Part shown: positions 17,237-25,901 of the stretch, one piece after another
How positions within the stretch are numbered: position 1 is the stretch's first letter
Layout: each line of letters starts with the position of its first letter
From: Phycisphaerales bacterium
GTDB taxonomy: Bacteria; Planctomycetota; Phycisphaerae; Phycisphaerales; SM1A02
Assembly (NCBI GenBank): GCA_009691725.1
Contig: SIAP01000009.1
Span: forward strand, 1 to 64,000
Reading direction: 5' to 3'
Length of the DNA stretch: 64,000 bases
Position numbers and translations under genes: made by a program
The notes under the pieces: model-generated
What the model was told of the DNA's origin: nothing
Database searches by the model: none
Seen by the model: only the letters and a program-made list of their open reading frames with translations

Positions 17237-18738
17237 GATCCCGCAACCAATCTGAGGGGGACATTCGCCATCGGTCCACGTGCGGGTGCTCGTGTGGGAT
17301 CTCGCATGGGATCAGTCCGCGCGGGCTCAATGAGCGCAGCGCGATCACTTGCCGCGCGGATCACCAGCGCATCGAATGCAGCGAGTTTTCGTTCGGTCTC
17401 CAGCCACTCGGCATCAGCATCGGAACCGCGAACGACTCCGGCGCCGGAAAACGCCGTCATGTCAGTCCCAGAAATGAGCGCTGCACGAATCGCCACTGAA
17501 AAATCGCTCCGTGCGGGACTCGTCACTCCGATCACGCCGCTGTAAAGACCGCGGCTCAGGTGCTCATGATCCCGAATGAACTCGCGGGAGCGATCGACTG
17601 GCCATCCACAGACTGCAGGCGTCGGGTGCAGTGCACCGACGATTGTCGCATCGTTGATCCCGGGCTTCAGTCTCCCCTGCGCATTCGTCTTCAAGTGCTG
17701 AACATGGCGGAGTCGCATGATGCTGGGGGATTCGTCACAGCACAACTGATCCACCATCGGCGCGAGGACCGACTCGATGCGGCGGATCACAATCTCATGT
17801 TCTCTGCGATTCTTGTCGCTGCCAAGCAGTCGTCCCGCAAGTCGATCATCCGACGATCCATCTGGGCCGCGACCACATGTTCCAGCGACGGCCTCACTCT
17901 CGAGGCGATTGGCGATTCGTCGGAAGAGGCGCTCCGGACTCGCGCCCACGAATGCGGATCCTGCATGCTGTTCCACCATGAAGTGAAAGGCACTTGGTTC
18001 TTCTTCCATCAATCCAAAGAGCACGGAGCATGGGTCGATCGACTCGAATGCGCAGTAGCTTCGCGTGCGAGCGAGCACCACTTTTTCCATCGATCCCGAC
18101 GCAATCGCGCCGAGCGCCGCGTCAATTCCATCAGCCCAGCCCACAGGATCACCATCGCCGCTCAATCGCAATCCTCGCGGAAGCGGCAAGTGCGCACGGG
18201 GCTCTTGGCACTCTTCGAGTGCAGTGAGTGCGTCCATCACACTGTCACCGAGATGCACTGCCAAGATCGTTTGCTCCGCGTGCTGTAACTCAATCAGCGG
18301 CAGGACCGAGATTGATCGATCGAAACTCGCCCACTGAGGCGCGTGTTTCCCGCGCGATTCTGGATCGAAAAAACTTGAGTGAAAGAACAAGGGCGCAGTC
18401 GGCTGATTCGTTCCCTGTATCAGAGGGTCGTCGCCGCAGTGCGCATTCTGCGCAATCGCCTCTTCGAGCGATGTCCACGACCTCGCACATCCAATCCCCG
18501 CGGCAGTGAGCGTCCCCTCCCGACTTCGAAAGAACCATCGTTGTCCAGCGGGTTGGCCTGCGAGCCAATGAAGCACATCGGTCGGCTCGATCTCGATTTC
18601 GATCCGATCGATACTCGACGACGACCACCGTTGAACTCTGGATTGGACTGCATGACGCAGCATCTCGACTCCGTCCGACAACGACACGCGCCCCTCAAGG
18701 CGCGACACGACGATGGATTGGTGGAGTCGGACTGACAT
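17233..18738 (-). CDS. menF: Isochorismate synthase
   Basis: Chorismate-using enzyme of 501 residues and first gene of the men operon. The chorismate-binding domain shows EKVVLARTRSY, GASPERLFRR, SEAVAGTCGRG, the hinge SDKNRREHEIVIRRI, GALHPTPAVCGWP and YSGVIGV. An N-terminal variable region of about 200 residues and a Pro/Arg-rich tail of about 40 residues flank it. The next gene upstream, ribonuclease D, is divergent; the 137-bp gap between them must hold the men promoter, but I could not define -35 and -10 boxes with confidence. Confidence 0.9.
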   Translation of the reverse strand: MSVRLHQSIVVSRLEGRVSLSDGVEMLRHAVQSRVQRWSSSSIDRIEIEIEPTDVLHWLAGQPAGQRWFFRSREGTLTAAGIGCARSWTSLEEAIAQNAHCGDDPLIQGTNQPTAPLFFHSSFFDPESRGKHAPQWASFDRSISVLPLIELQHAEQTILAVHLGDSVMDALTALEECQEPRAHLPLPRGLRLSGDGDPVGWADGIDAALGAIASGSMEKVVLARTRSYCAFESIDPCSVLFGLMEEEPSAFHFMVEQHAGSAFVGASPERLFRRIANRLESEAVAGTCGRGPDGSSDDRLAGRLLGSDKNRREHEIVIRRIESVLAPMVDQLCCDESPSIMRLRHVQHLKTNAQGRLKPGINDATIVGALHPTPAVCGWPVDRSREFIRDHEHLSRGLYSGVIGVTSPARSDFSVAIRAALISGTDMTAFSGAGVVRGSDADAEWLETERKLAAFDALVIRAASDRAALIEPARTDPMRDPTRAPARGPMANVPLRLVAGS

Positions 18739-18875
18739 GGATCACCCACACTTGAAGGCGGTTCGTGATGATAGGGAACACAACATTCTGACCACCATCG
18801 CTTGAACCGAGCCGCCACCAGGTCGTTATGGGACGGCCGAGTTGACGCTCCGTGCGCTGTACGCTCGTGGGTTCG

Positions 18876-20138
18876 ATGAACTTTCGACGACGAAAACGCG
18901 CAATGCGCCACGAAGAGGCGCACGACGAAGCCTCGGCACCGACCGCGAAGATCATCGATCATCCGGCTGTTCCGCAGGGCGAAGCTGAACTCATTTCGAC
19001 TCCGGATCGACTCGGTGAGTTCATGCGACACGTTCGCACCCAAGGGTGCTTTGCGTTTGACACCGAGTTCATCGGCGAAGAGACCTTCATTCCAAAGATT
19101 TGTCTTGTCCAACTTGCAACTCAATCGCAGATTGCCCTGATCGACCCATTCGCATTCGAGGGCACCTTGCTCAATGTTGTGTGGGACGCCGTCTGCGATC
19201 CGACACTCACCACGATCGTCCATGCAGGTGGACAGGACATCAACGCCGCGCAGAGGCACACCAGTCGACCTGCGCGCAATGTCATCGACACCCAAATCGC
19301 TGCCGGTTTCATGGGCATGCCATGGCCGACCAGCCTTGCAAATGTCGTGCATGCCGTTGCGGATCTGCGCCTCAATAAGGGGCACACTTTTACCGAATGG
19401 GATTCGCGCCCTCTTTCAAAGCAGCAACTCTCCTACGCTGCCGACGATGTGCGATACCTCCCCCTTGTCTGGCAACTGCAACACCACAAGTTGGAGACGC
19501 TGAATCGCACGGCGTGGGCAGTCAGCGAAAGTGAGGAGTCGCTCCGCACCAGCGATGAGTTCGCACCCGAGAGCCAGGTGCGTCGCGCCGCGCGCGGCAT
19601 GGGTCTGCGGCCACGAGTGATGACCATCCTTCGTGAACTGGTCATCCTTCGCTACTCGATCGCACAGACGAAAGACCTGCCGCCGCGCACCGTGCTGCCT
19701 GATAGTCCGATGCTGGAGCTCGCTCGACGCAAGGTTGCGTCCACCGAAGAACTTTTGGATATCCGCGGTTTTCCAAGACAAACCGTCCACGAGTTTGGCA
19801 CAGAGATTCTCGCTGCGATCCAAGCGGCACGGAATCTTCCCCTCGACCGCGATCTCGTGTGGGTGACGCCAGAAGAGGGTGCCGACGACAGAACACGCAT
19901 CGATGCGCTCTGGTCGATCATCACCATGCGCGCAATCTCGATGGGGATCGCCACATCACTCATCCTGACTCGGGGAGAACTCTCACGGTGGTATCTCGCA
20001 CGCGGAGCGGGGGCGGCACCGCTCTTCGCGCCCGACTCGTGGAGACATCAAGCAATCGGCCAGTGGCTCGATTCGTTCCTTGATGGCAACGAGACGCTTC
20101 GTCTGGGTTGGAAGGATGGAGGACCGATCGTGCCATGA
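18876..20138 (+). CDS. rnd: Ribonuclease D
   Basis: DEDDy 3'-5' exoribonuclease of 420 residues acting in tRNA maturation. Catalytic residues appear as CFAFDTEFIGE (Asp, Glu), VHAGGQDINA (Asp) and SYAADDVRYLPL (Tyr/Asp of Exo III). A central HRDC-like helical region is followed by a C-terminal extension. ATG at 18876 (MNFRRRKRAMRH) is preferred to the in-frame GTG at 18852. The stop overlaps the CoaBC-like gene by 4 bp (ATGA), so the two are translationally coupled although their functions are unrelated. Confidence 0.87.
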   Translation: MNFRRRKRAMRHEEAHDEASAPTAKIIDHPAVPQGEAELISTPDRLGEFMRHVRTQGCFAFDTEFIGEETFIPKICLVQLATQSQIALIDPFAFEGTLLNVVWDAVCDPTLTTIVHAGGQDINAAQRHTSRPARNVIDTQIAAGFMGMPWPTSLANVVHAVADLRLNKGHTFTEWDSRPLSKQQLSYAADDVRYLPLVWQLQHHKLETLNRTAWAVSESEESLRTSDEFAPESQVRRAARGMGLRPRVMTILRELVILRYSIAQTKDLPPRTVLPDSPMLELARRKVASTEELLDIRGFPRQTVHEFGTEILAAIQAARNLPLDRDLVWVTPEEGADDRTRIDALWSIITMRAISMGIATSLILTRGELSRWYLARGAGAAPLFAPDSWRHQAIGQWLDSFLDGNETLRLGWKDGGPIVP

Positions 20139-21430
20139 GTCACTGGATTCCCACGCCGCCAGCGCTTTCGAAACTCACTGACCACGCTGTCCAATTGGAA
20201 GGTGAACACCTCCTCGGCAAGCGAATCGCTCTGCTTGTCACTGGTGGAATCGCTGCGATGAAGGCGCCACTCCTCGCGCGCGCACTTCGGCGTCAGGGAG
20301 CGGAGGTGACTGCATTCGTCTCTGATGAAGGACTTCGATATGTCACTGCAGAATCATTGGCATGGGCCACAGATCGACCGGTGATCTGCAAACTTGGACC
20401 ACGCGCCGAACATCTCTCAGACACCGATCGATTCCACGCATATCTCGTCGCGCCTGCGACCTACAACACCATCAACAAGATGGCCTGCGGAATTGCGGAT
20501 GGGGCACTCACTGCCACGCTCGCGTCTGCGCTTGGGCGGTTGGAGCGCGGCGAGTGCGCAATCCTCGTCTGCCCAACGATGCATGGATCGATGCACACGC
20601 GCATCCTCACGGAGAGTTTGGAGCGGTTACAGCGATTCGGTGTGACCGTCGTGCCGCCGCGTGATGATTCCGGCAAGCACAATTTGCCCGATGAAGAACC
20701 CATTGTCGTCGCCGTTTCACGGGCGATCAGCACATCATCTCTGCGTGGCAAACGCATTCTCGTGACCGGCGGACCCGTCCCAGTCAAGCTCGATGCCGTG
20801 CGCCGACTCGGTAGTCGGTTCACTGGCGCACTCGGCATCACTATCGCAAAGGATCTCGCCTATCGAGGAGCGGACGTGCATCTCATCCTCGGCGCAGGGA
20901 GCTCGGCAGCACCACCGTGGTTGTGCGCCTGCATCGCCCAGAGTCTCGACGACTATCGCGCAATGGTGCTTGCCGCGCTGGACACTGCTCCCTACCAAGC
21001 CGCCGTGCTCAGCGCAGCTGTTGCGGACTTCGCCCCAACAGTGGTGCGTGATTGCAAGGTCAAGACCTCAGATGGACCGTGGACCGTGGAGTTGCGACCA
21101 ACCGCCAAGGTCATCGACGCCGTCCACGAACGCTTCCCCGCACTGCATGTGGTTGGATTCAAGTATGAAGAGACATCCACCCACGAGGCGCTGATGGCGA
21201 CAGCCCGCGTGCGCGCTGCGCTGCACGGTGCGTGCGTTGCAAATCGCGGCGAAGAGATGAAACAGGGAGCCCCGCAGATTGCGTGGCTCGTCACTCCTGG
21301 ACACGATCCAGTTCGGCTCGAGGAAAAGCCAGTGATCGCTGCTGCCATTCGAGTTCACTTGGAACATGTTGCCGCAACGCACCGAATGGCGCACAACGAG
21401 GGACTGCGATGGCGAAGCGCATCTGGGTGA
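20135..21430 (+). CDS. coaBC: CoaBC-like flavoprotein (phosphopantothenoylcysteine synthetase/decarboxylase family)
   Basis: A 431-residue two-domain protein. The N-terminal flavoprotein half has LVTGGIAAMKA, a conserved His in AEHLSDTDRF, and the FMN motif VAPATYNTINKMACGIAD. The C-terminal DFP half has GKRILVTGGP, LSAAVADFAP and VVGFKYEE. The canonical enzyme makes 4'-phosphopantetheine for coenzyme A. Here two decarboxylase-site elements differ: the PxMNxxM motif reads PTMHGSM (Asn replaced by His), and the Cys-containing GACGDxGxGR flap is replaced by PRDDSGKHNLP. The ligase Lys-rich motif is also altered. It could be a divergent CoaBC or a paralogue with another substrate. It is coupled to rnd upstream and overlaps the phosphoesterase by 22 bp. 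Confidence 0.72.
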   Translation: MSHWIPTPPALSKLTDHAVQLEGEHLLGKRIALLVTGGIAAMKAPLLARALRRQGAEVTAFVSDEGLRYVTAESLAWATDRPVICKLGPRAEHLSDTDRFHAYLVAPATYNTINKMACGIADGALTATLASALGRLERGECAILVCPTMHGSMHTRILTESLERLQRFGVTVVPPRDDSGKHNLPDEEPIVVAVSRAISTSSLRGKRILVTGGPVPVKLDAVRRLGSRFTGALGITIAKDLAYRGADVHLILGAGSSAAPPWLCACIAQSLDDYRAMVLAALDTAPYQAAVLSAAVADFAPTVVRDCKVKTSDGPWTVELRPTAKVIDAVHERFPALHVVGFKYEETSTHEALMATARVRAALHGACVANRGEEMKQGAPQIAWLVTPGHDPVRLEEKPVIAAAIRVHLEHVAATHRMAHNEGLRWRSASG

Positions 21431-22026
21431 CGGCGGATACACACTTCGGACACAGCGAAGCCATCGGTCTCTTTGCGAGACCTGTCGCGGACGGTGATGT
21501 TCACTCCATGGACGAGCTCCTGCTCGATCGAATCAACACGCGTGTGCAACGTGAGGACTTCCTGTTGCACTTGGGAGACTTCACAGGACCGCGCCGCTGG
21601 AAGGGCGAGGAGGGCGCTCTGAGCATGCAATTCGCACTCGACTTGCGACGACGCATCTACTGCAAGAAGATCGAAATCCTGCGCGGCAATCACGATCCAT
21701 CCTGCAAGCGACTCCGAGACATCTTTGACGACGCGCACGACCTGCATTCCTTTCGCGGATGGACGGGCGGAGATGAACGAGTGGTCTGCTGTCACTATCC
21801 GTTGCGCACATGGCAGGGAATCTTCGATGGTGCGGTGCACCTCTATGGTCACACACATGGCACCTTCGAGGCGCTTGGGCGGAGTTGCGATGTCGGCGTC
21901 GACTGCTTTGACTACGGACCCGTGTTGCTCGACGAAGTCATGGCTCGCATCGTCCAACAGTCATCGCCCGCTCGAGAGGAATCGCTCCCACGCCGACAGG
22001 CGATGCGCCATCCTGAAATGCAGTGA
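21409..22026 (+). CDS. Calcineurin-like metallophosphoesterase
   Basis: A 205-residue phosphoesterase with the metal-binding motifs in order: VTADTHFGHSEAI (DxH), HLGDFTG (GDx), LRGNHD (GNHD), CCHYPLRTW and LYGHTHGTFE (GHxH). The family includes small phosphodiesterases such as YfcE and phage-like enzymes; the substrate is unknown. The ATG at 21409 lies inside the CoaBC-like gene (22-bp overlap) and is the last reasonable start before the DxH motif. The C-terminal 20 residues are a charged, variable tail. Confidence 0.85.
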   Translation: MAKRIWVTADTHFGHSEAIGLFARPVADGDVHSMDELLLDRINTRVQREDFLLHLGDFTGPRRWKGEEGALSMQFALDLRRRIYCKKIEILRGNHDPSCKRLRDIFDDAHDLHSFRGWTGGDERVVCCHYPLRTWQGIFDGAVHLYGHTHGTFEALGRSCDVGVDCFDYGPVLLDEVMARIVQQSSPAREESLPRRQAMRHPEMQ

Positions 22027-22048
22027 TCACCCTCTATACTTCGCGGCG

Positions 22049-22330
22049 ATGAAAAGCAATCCTCAATCGTATTCACGCACGACGCTCGCGATTGCCCGCC
22101 GCACGATCGCTCTGAGCGTGACGGCGTGCGCATTCGTTGGATGCGAATCGGAGGAGTCCATTAGCACGGATGCGGGACATTCGCGTCTCTCGCACGCGGC
22201 GAACAACATCCAAGATCAAGGTGCATGGTCGCTCGAGAACACAGACATGGAAGAGCGATGGGATCAAGATCCAACCATCATGGAACCCGACTATCCCTCC
22301 GCCGGACAGCAACCGGGCTTCGGACCGTAG
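22049..22330 (+). CDS. Small predicted lipoprotein
   Basis: A 93-residue protein that I do not recognise. The N-terminus has basic residues, a hydrophobic core (TIALSVTACAFVGC) and a lipobox-like FVGC, so Cys would be lipidated about 31 residues in. The mature part is acidic and disordered (Glu, Asp, Gln, Pro), rich in Trp-Glu and Tyr-Pro pairs, with no repeat. It starts 22 bp after the phosphoesterase stop. The coding assignment rests on the signal sequence only. Confidence 0.55.
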   Translation: MKSNPQSYSRTTLAIARRTIALSVTACAFVGCESEESISTDAGHSRLSHAANNIQDQGAWSLENTDMEERWDQDPTIMEPDYPSAGQQPGFGP

Positions 22331-22399
22331 GCGCTGCTCCACGACGCGAGCCACGCAACTCGAAGCAGGTAACTTTTTGCCGGACGTGCGCTGGTGCGA

Positions 22400-23113
22400 C
22401 TACTTCAGCGCTCGCCGCACCGCGCTCGAACCCGTGGGCATATCGGTGATGGAAACGCCTGGTTTCCACGACTTGGAAAAGCTCGTTCCATCTGCCGCAA
22501 TCTCGATCGACGTGTGCCATCCATCGGCCCAGTACACATGTGCGACCCCGGAATCGAGCAGCCAGATCCCCTGCTTGATCGCATCGATGTCTTTCATTGC
22601 CATCCCATCTGACCGCAATGCGATTGTGACTTCATACTTTGCACCAGCGAGTGCTCCTGGAATCGTCCACACGCCGACGAATGGAAGTTGCGCGCCTGTG
22701 AGCAACACCGCTTGTCCATAATTGGTCGGCTGATCCGTTGAGCCTGCCTTGGGTGCGAGCCCCGGTGCATACGAGAGTTTTCCAAAGCCGAGCGAATTGG
22801 TGGTGATCACATCGCGCCATCCATCGCTGTATCGAATGTCGAGGACGCCGTTTGCCAATTCCCAGCGACCGCGTTCGCCTTTCGTGGGGTGTTCACCCTT
22901 CCACCATGTGCTGACCGCTGCCCCATCACTCGAGACGATGACATTGAAGAGTTCGTTCTGCCCATCAGTGAGACTCCATGTTCCAATGGCCTGCTCGCGC
23001 GTCAGTGGCGGCGAGTCATCATGGTGCGACGCAGAATTGGTCGCACAACCCATCAACGCCGATGTTGTCAGCAGCGTCAAAGTCACGAGCTGGGTGCGGA
23101 TCGATGGTTGCAT
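22400..23113 (-). CDS. Lipoprotein with two related lipocalin-like repeats
   Basis: A 237-residue predicted lipoprotein: MQPSIRTQLVTLTLL, then a lipobox at LMGC. The mature protein seems to contain a duplicated beta domain. Each half starts with a short (G)xW segment (IGTWSLTDGQ; VGVWTIPGA), has a strand with a counted residue pattern (VIVSSDGAA; IALRSDGMA), and ends in a matching pair of strands (DIRYSDGWRDVI; HVYWADGWHTSIE). This looks like tandem lipocalin-like or TIGR03067-like units. Function is unknown. It is divergent from marC, with 32 bp between the starts. Confidence 0.68.
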   Translation of the reverse strand: MQPSIRTQLVTLTLLTTSALMGCATNSASHHDDSPPLTREQAIGTWSLTDGQNELFNVIVSSDGAAVSTWWKGEHPTKGERGRWELANGVLDIRYSDGWRDVITTNSLGFGKLSYAPGLAPKAGSTDQPTNYGQAVLLTGAQLPFVGVWTIPGALAGAKYEVTIALRSDGMAMKDIDAIKQGIWLLDSGVAHVYWADGWHTSIEIAADGTSFSKSWKPGVSITDMPTGSSAVRRALK

Positions 23114-23145
23114 GTGATCACTCTATCACCCCGTACATTGCCGCC

Positions 23146-23814
23146 ATGCACGATGTCGAGTATGCGCAAATCTTTGTCTCGTTGCTTGCCATCGTCAATC
23201 CGCTGCTTGGAATCCCGCTCTTCGTGAGTGTGACAGAGCAGATGCCATCTGCCGCACGCCACCGTGCAGCACGGTCCGCGGCGATCACAGTCTTCGCAGT
23301 GCTCGCGGCCTCGGTCGTTGCGGGCGAATTCATCCTTGGGCTCTTTGGCATCAATGTGATGGACTTCTCAATCGCAGGTGGAATCTTGGTTCTGCTGATG
23401 GCGATCAACATGCTCAATGCTCGAGCCGATGGCGGCGCGCGCATTTCTGCTGACGAGAGACTCGAGGCATCGCAGAAGGCAAGCATCGCCATTGTGCCGC
23501 TGGGCATCCCATTGCTCGCGGGTCCCGGCGCAATCTCGACTGCCATCATCGTGGCGGACATGTCGAATACAATTCAACACCGAGTGATTCTCGTCGGACT
23601 CTGCGTCGTCATCGGATTGCTGACCTACGGAGCGCTGCGTGCGGCGCGCGGGGTCTCGGCATTGCTTGGAATCACGGGCATGAACATCGTCAACCGAATC
23701 ATGGGACTCCTCCTCGCTGCGGTCGCGGTGAGTTTTATGGTCAACGGGATTCAGCGACTCTTCCCGATCCTCGCGACGACGCAGACACCGGCTGTGGCCA
23801 TTCACGAACCCTGA
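23146..23814 (+). CDS. MarC-family integral membrane protein
   Basis: A 222-residue protein with six hydrophobic helices. The family signature is clear: FVSLLAIVNPLLGIPLF at the N-terminus, SIAGGILVLLMAINML in the middle, VPLGIPLLAGPGAIST, and GMNIVNRIMGLLLAAVAVSF at the end. MarC/UPF0056 proteins sit in the inner membrane; their transport role is not established. The ATG at 23146 directly precedes the first helix; the frame upstream is antisense to the lipoprotein and not protein-like. Confidence 0.88.
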   Translation: MHDVEYAQIFVSLLAIVNPLLGIPLFVSVTEQMPSAARHRAARSAAITVFAVLAASVVAGEFILGLFGINVMDFSIAGGILVLLMAINMLNARADGGARISADERLEASQKASIAIVPLGIPLLAGPGAISTAIIVADMSNTIQHRVILVGLCVVIGLLTYGALRAARGVSALLGITGMNIVNRIMGLLLAAVAVSFMVNGIQRLFPILATTQTPAVAIHEP

Positions 23815-24159
23815 ACAGGCGGAGTGCTGCAACGACGATTCTGGCTGACGATTGGTGCGAGAATCACCACGAATGCAGCGATTGGACAGGTGACCTGCCA
23901 TCGAGAGCCGCCGCAGAGTGCAGCAGATTGCGCCGTGAATACCCCTGCGCGAGTGACTCGCCAAGTCCGCAGGCAGTCCATGGTTGTGAACGGGATTGTG
24001 GGCGAGCGTCCTCTGCCATCGTCTTGGCGCAGCCTCGCGAGCGCTCACGACTCGTGACTGCGACTCGTGACTGCGACTCGTGACTGCGACTCGTGACTGC
24101 GACTCGTGACTGCGACTCGTGACTGCGACTCGTGACAGACGCTCGCTACGATTGGCTCC
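23815..24159. other. Gene-free stretch upstream of purE
   Basis: These 345 bp hold no credible gene on either strand. A 77-codon open frame in its first part has no recognisable features and runs into the tandem repeat. The only structure visible is the 13-bp tandem repeat at 24048-24136, which ends 23 bases before the purE start. The stretch must hold the purE promoter and leader; no riboswitch-like fold was recognised. Confidence 0.6.
24048..24136. repeat. Tandem repeat, 13-bp unit, 6.8 copies
   Basis: Six perfect copies of CGACTCGTGACTG followed by 11 of the 13 bases of a seventh. The unit is not a multiple of three, so it is not a coding repeat, and there are no spacers, so it is not CRISPR. 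Perfect identity suggests recent slippage. It sits in the leader or promoter region of purE. Confidence 0.97.
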
Positions 24160-24711
24160 ATGGCAGGACCGAGACCGATTGTTGGCGTCATCATGGGATC
24201 GCGAAGCGACTGGGAGACGATGCGTCACGCATGTGAGACACTCGATGTCCTGCGAATTCCATACGAGCGCCGCGTGGTCAGCGCGCATCGCACCCCCACC
24301 GAGCTCTACCGATACGCAGACCGCGCCGAGGCTCGCGGGATTGAAGTGATCATCGCAGGCGCAGGCGGCGCCGCGCATCTCCCTGGGATGACTGCAAGCC
24401 GAACATGTCTGCCCGTGCTGGGAGTTCCAGTTGAAAGCAAGACACTGGAAGGGCTGGACTCGTTGCTCTCGATCGTGCAGATGCCTGCAGGAATTCCTGT
24501 TGGAACGCTCGCCATCGGAAAGGCTGGAGCGATCAACGCTGCCCTGCTCGCGGCAGCGATTTTGGCGCGGGGGAATTCCGCCATTCGGCGAAGGCTCCAA
24601 GCGTGGCGATCACGACAAACTGCTGCGGTGAGGGCGAATGCGGATCCCGCTGCGGTCGCTGTAGTCGCACGCGCACCCCGTCGAAAGATCTCGCAAAGGA
24701 AGAGCCGTTGA
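24160..24711 (+). CDS. purE: N5-carboxyaminoimidazole ribonucleotide mutase
   Basis: A 183-residue class I PurE that moves the carboxyl group of N5-CAIR to give CAIR in purine synthesis. Motifs: [11 protein letters not shown] (phosphate loop), VVSAHRTP (catalytic His), [14 protein letters not shown] and [10 protein letters not shown]. The last 25 residues form an Arg/Ala-rich tail beyond the normal enzyme length of about 160. It overlaps purK by 4 bp (TTGA), consistent with a two-gene purEK operon. Confidence 0.93.
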   Translation: MAGPRPIVGVIMGSRSDWETMRHACETLDVLRIPYERRVVSAHRTPTELYRYADRAEARGIEVIIAGAGGAAHLPGMTASRTCLPVLGVPVESKTLEGLDSLLSIVQMPAGIPVGTLAIGKAGAINAALLAAAILARGNSAIRRRLQAWRSRQTAAVRANADPAAVAVVARAPRRKISQRKSR

Positions 24712-25901
24712 AGATCGGGGTCGTGGGCGGAGGACAATTGGGGCGCATGCTTGGGCTCGCGGGCGTGCCGATGGGATTCCAGTTTCGATTTCTCGAGCCA
24801 TCATCGGATTGCCCCGCTGGAGCGCTGGGAGAGTTGATCCGCGCACCATATGACGACATGGATGGGCTGGAGCGATTCGCACGAGATCTCTCCTTTGCGA
24901 CATACGAGTTCGAGAATGTTCCAGCAGCGACGGCCCATTGGCTTGCAGAGCGATTGACCCTTGTGCCCACACCGCGCGCACTCGCCATCGCACAGGATCG
25001 CATCGTGGAGAAGACCACCTTTCGAGAACTTGGCATTCCGGTGCAGGCATTCGCTGCCATCAGCTCGCTCACAGAAGTTGCCGGAGCTGTGCAACGCGTG
25101 TCAATTCCTGCGGTCTTGAAGAGTCGACGGATGGGATATGACGGCAAGGGGCAGCGAGTGATTCGCGCCGATGGCGTCAATTTCGATCCTGCACTGGCGG
25201 TGCGGCAGGCATGGGACGAACTCGGTCGTGTGCCGTGCATCCTCGAGTCCTTTGTCGACTTCACTGCGGAAGTATCGATGATCGCCGTGCGCTCGCGATG
25301 CGCTGGAAGTATTGGTGGCAGTGGGGTGAGCGGTGGTGCGAGAGGTGGCGCTGGCAGTGGGACTGGGCGCGGCGCAACCATCGCGTTCTATCCGCTCATT
25401 CAGAACGAACACCGCAATGGGATTCTCTTCAAGAGTCAGGTCCCAGCACCATGCGATCCTGACGGCACACTCGAAGCCGCTGCGCAGGCGTTCGCGAGAT
25501 CACTGATGGAATCGCTCGACTACATCGGGGCAATCGCTGTTGAGTTCTTCGTCACGAACACTGGTCTCGTCGCCAACGAGATGGCGCCACGCGTTCACAA
25601 CTCTGGCCACTGGACAATCGATGGCGCAATCACAAGCCAATTCGAGAACCACTTGCGCGCTGTCGCCGGATTGCCTCTCGGCTCCACGGACGCGCGGGGT
25701 GCGAGCGTGATGATCAACCTAGTGGGGCGGACGCCGATTCCTGCGAGGATTCTCGAGCTCCCCAACGCCAAGTTGCACCTCTACGGCAAAGCACCGCGTG
25801 GGGGCCGAAAGCTCGGTCATGTCACGCTGACTGGGCCAACGGCAGAGGACCTTGTTGCTCCGACTGCTCAACTCGAGCGGCTCGCGGTGTGGGATGTGTG
25901 A
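24708..25901 (+). CDS. purK: N5-carboxyaminoimidazole ribonucleotide synthase
   Basis: ATP-grasp enzyme of 397 residues that carboxylates AIR and feeds PurE. Motifs: [50 protein letters not shown]. The start is taken as TTG at 24708, which overlaps the purE stop, lies just before the first beta strand and has a GGAAGAG purine stretch upstream; no ATG fits. A Gly/Ser/Arg-rich insertion of about 22 residues (around residues 203-224) interrupts the strand pair that in other PurK reads SVIVAR followed by a short turn. Its 3' end overlaps the convergent methyltransferase gene by 80 bp. Confidence 0.9.
   Translation: MKIGVVGGGQLGRMLGLAGVPMGFQFRFLEPSSDCPAGALGELIRAPYDDMDGLERFARDLSFATYEFENVPAATAHWLAERLTLVPTPRALAIAQDRIVEKTTFRELGIPVQAFAAISSLTEVAGAVQRVSIPAVLKSRRMGYDGKGQRVIRADGVNFDPALAVRQAWDELGRVPCILESFVDFTAEVSMIAVRSRCAGSIGGSGVSGGARGGAGSGTGRGATIAFYPLIQNEHRNGILFKSQVPAPCDPDGTLEAAAQAFARSLMESLDYIGAIAVEFFVTNTGLVANEMAPRVHNSGHWTIDGAITSQFENHLRAVAGLPLGSTDARGASVMINLVGRTPIPARILELPNAKLHLYGKAPRGGRKLGHVTLTGPTAEDLVAPTAQLERLAVWDV

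Noticed and set aside
24048-24136. CRISPR array
   Set aside because: The 13-bp units are directly adjacent with no spacers and no cas gene is present.
23368-24600. 410-codon minus-strand frame crossing the 13-bp repeat and purE
   Set aside because: It runs antisense to marC and purE and has biased, motif-free composition (His, Arg, Ser repeats from the tandem array).
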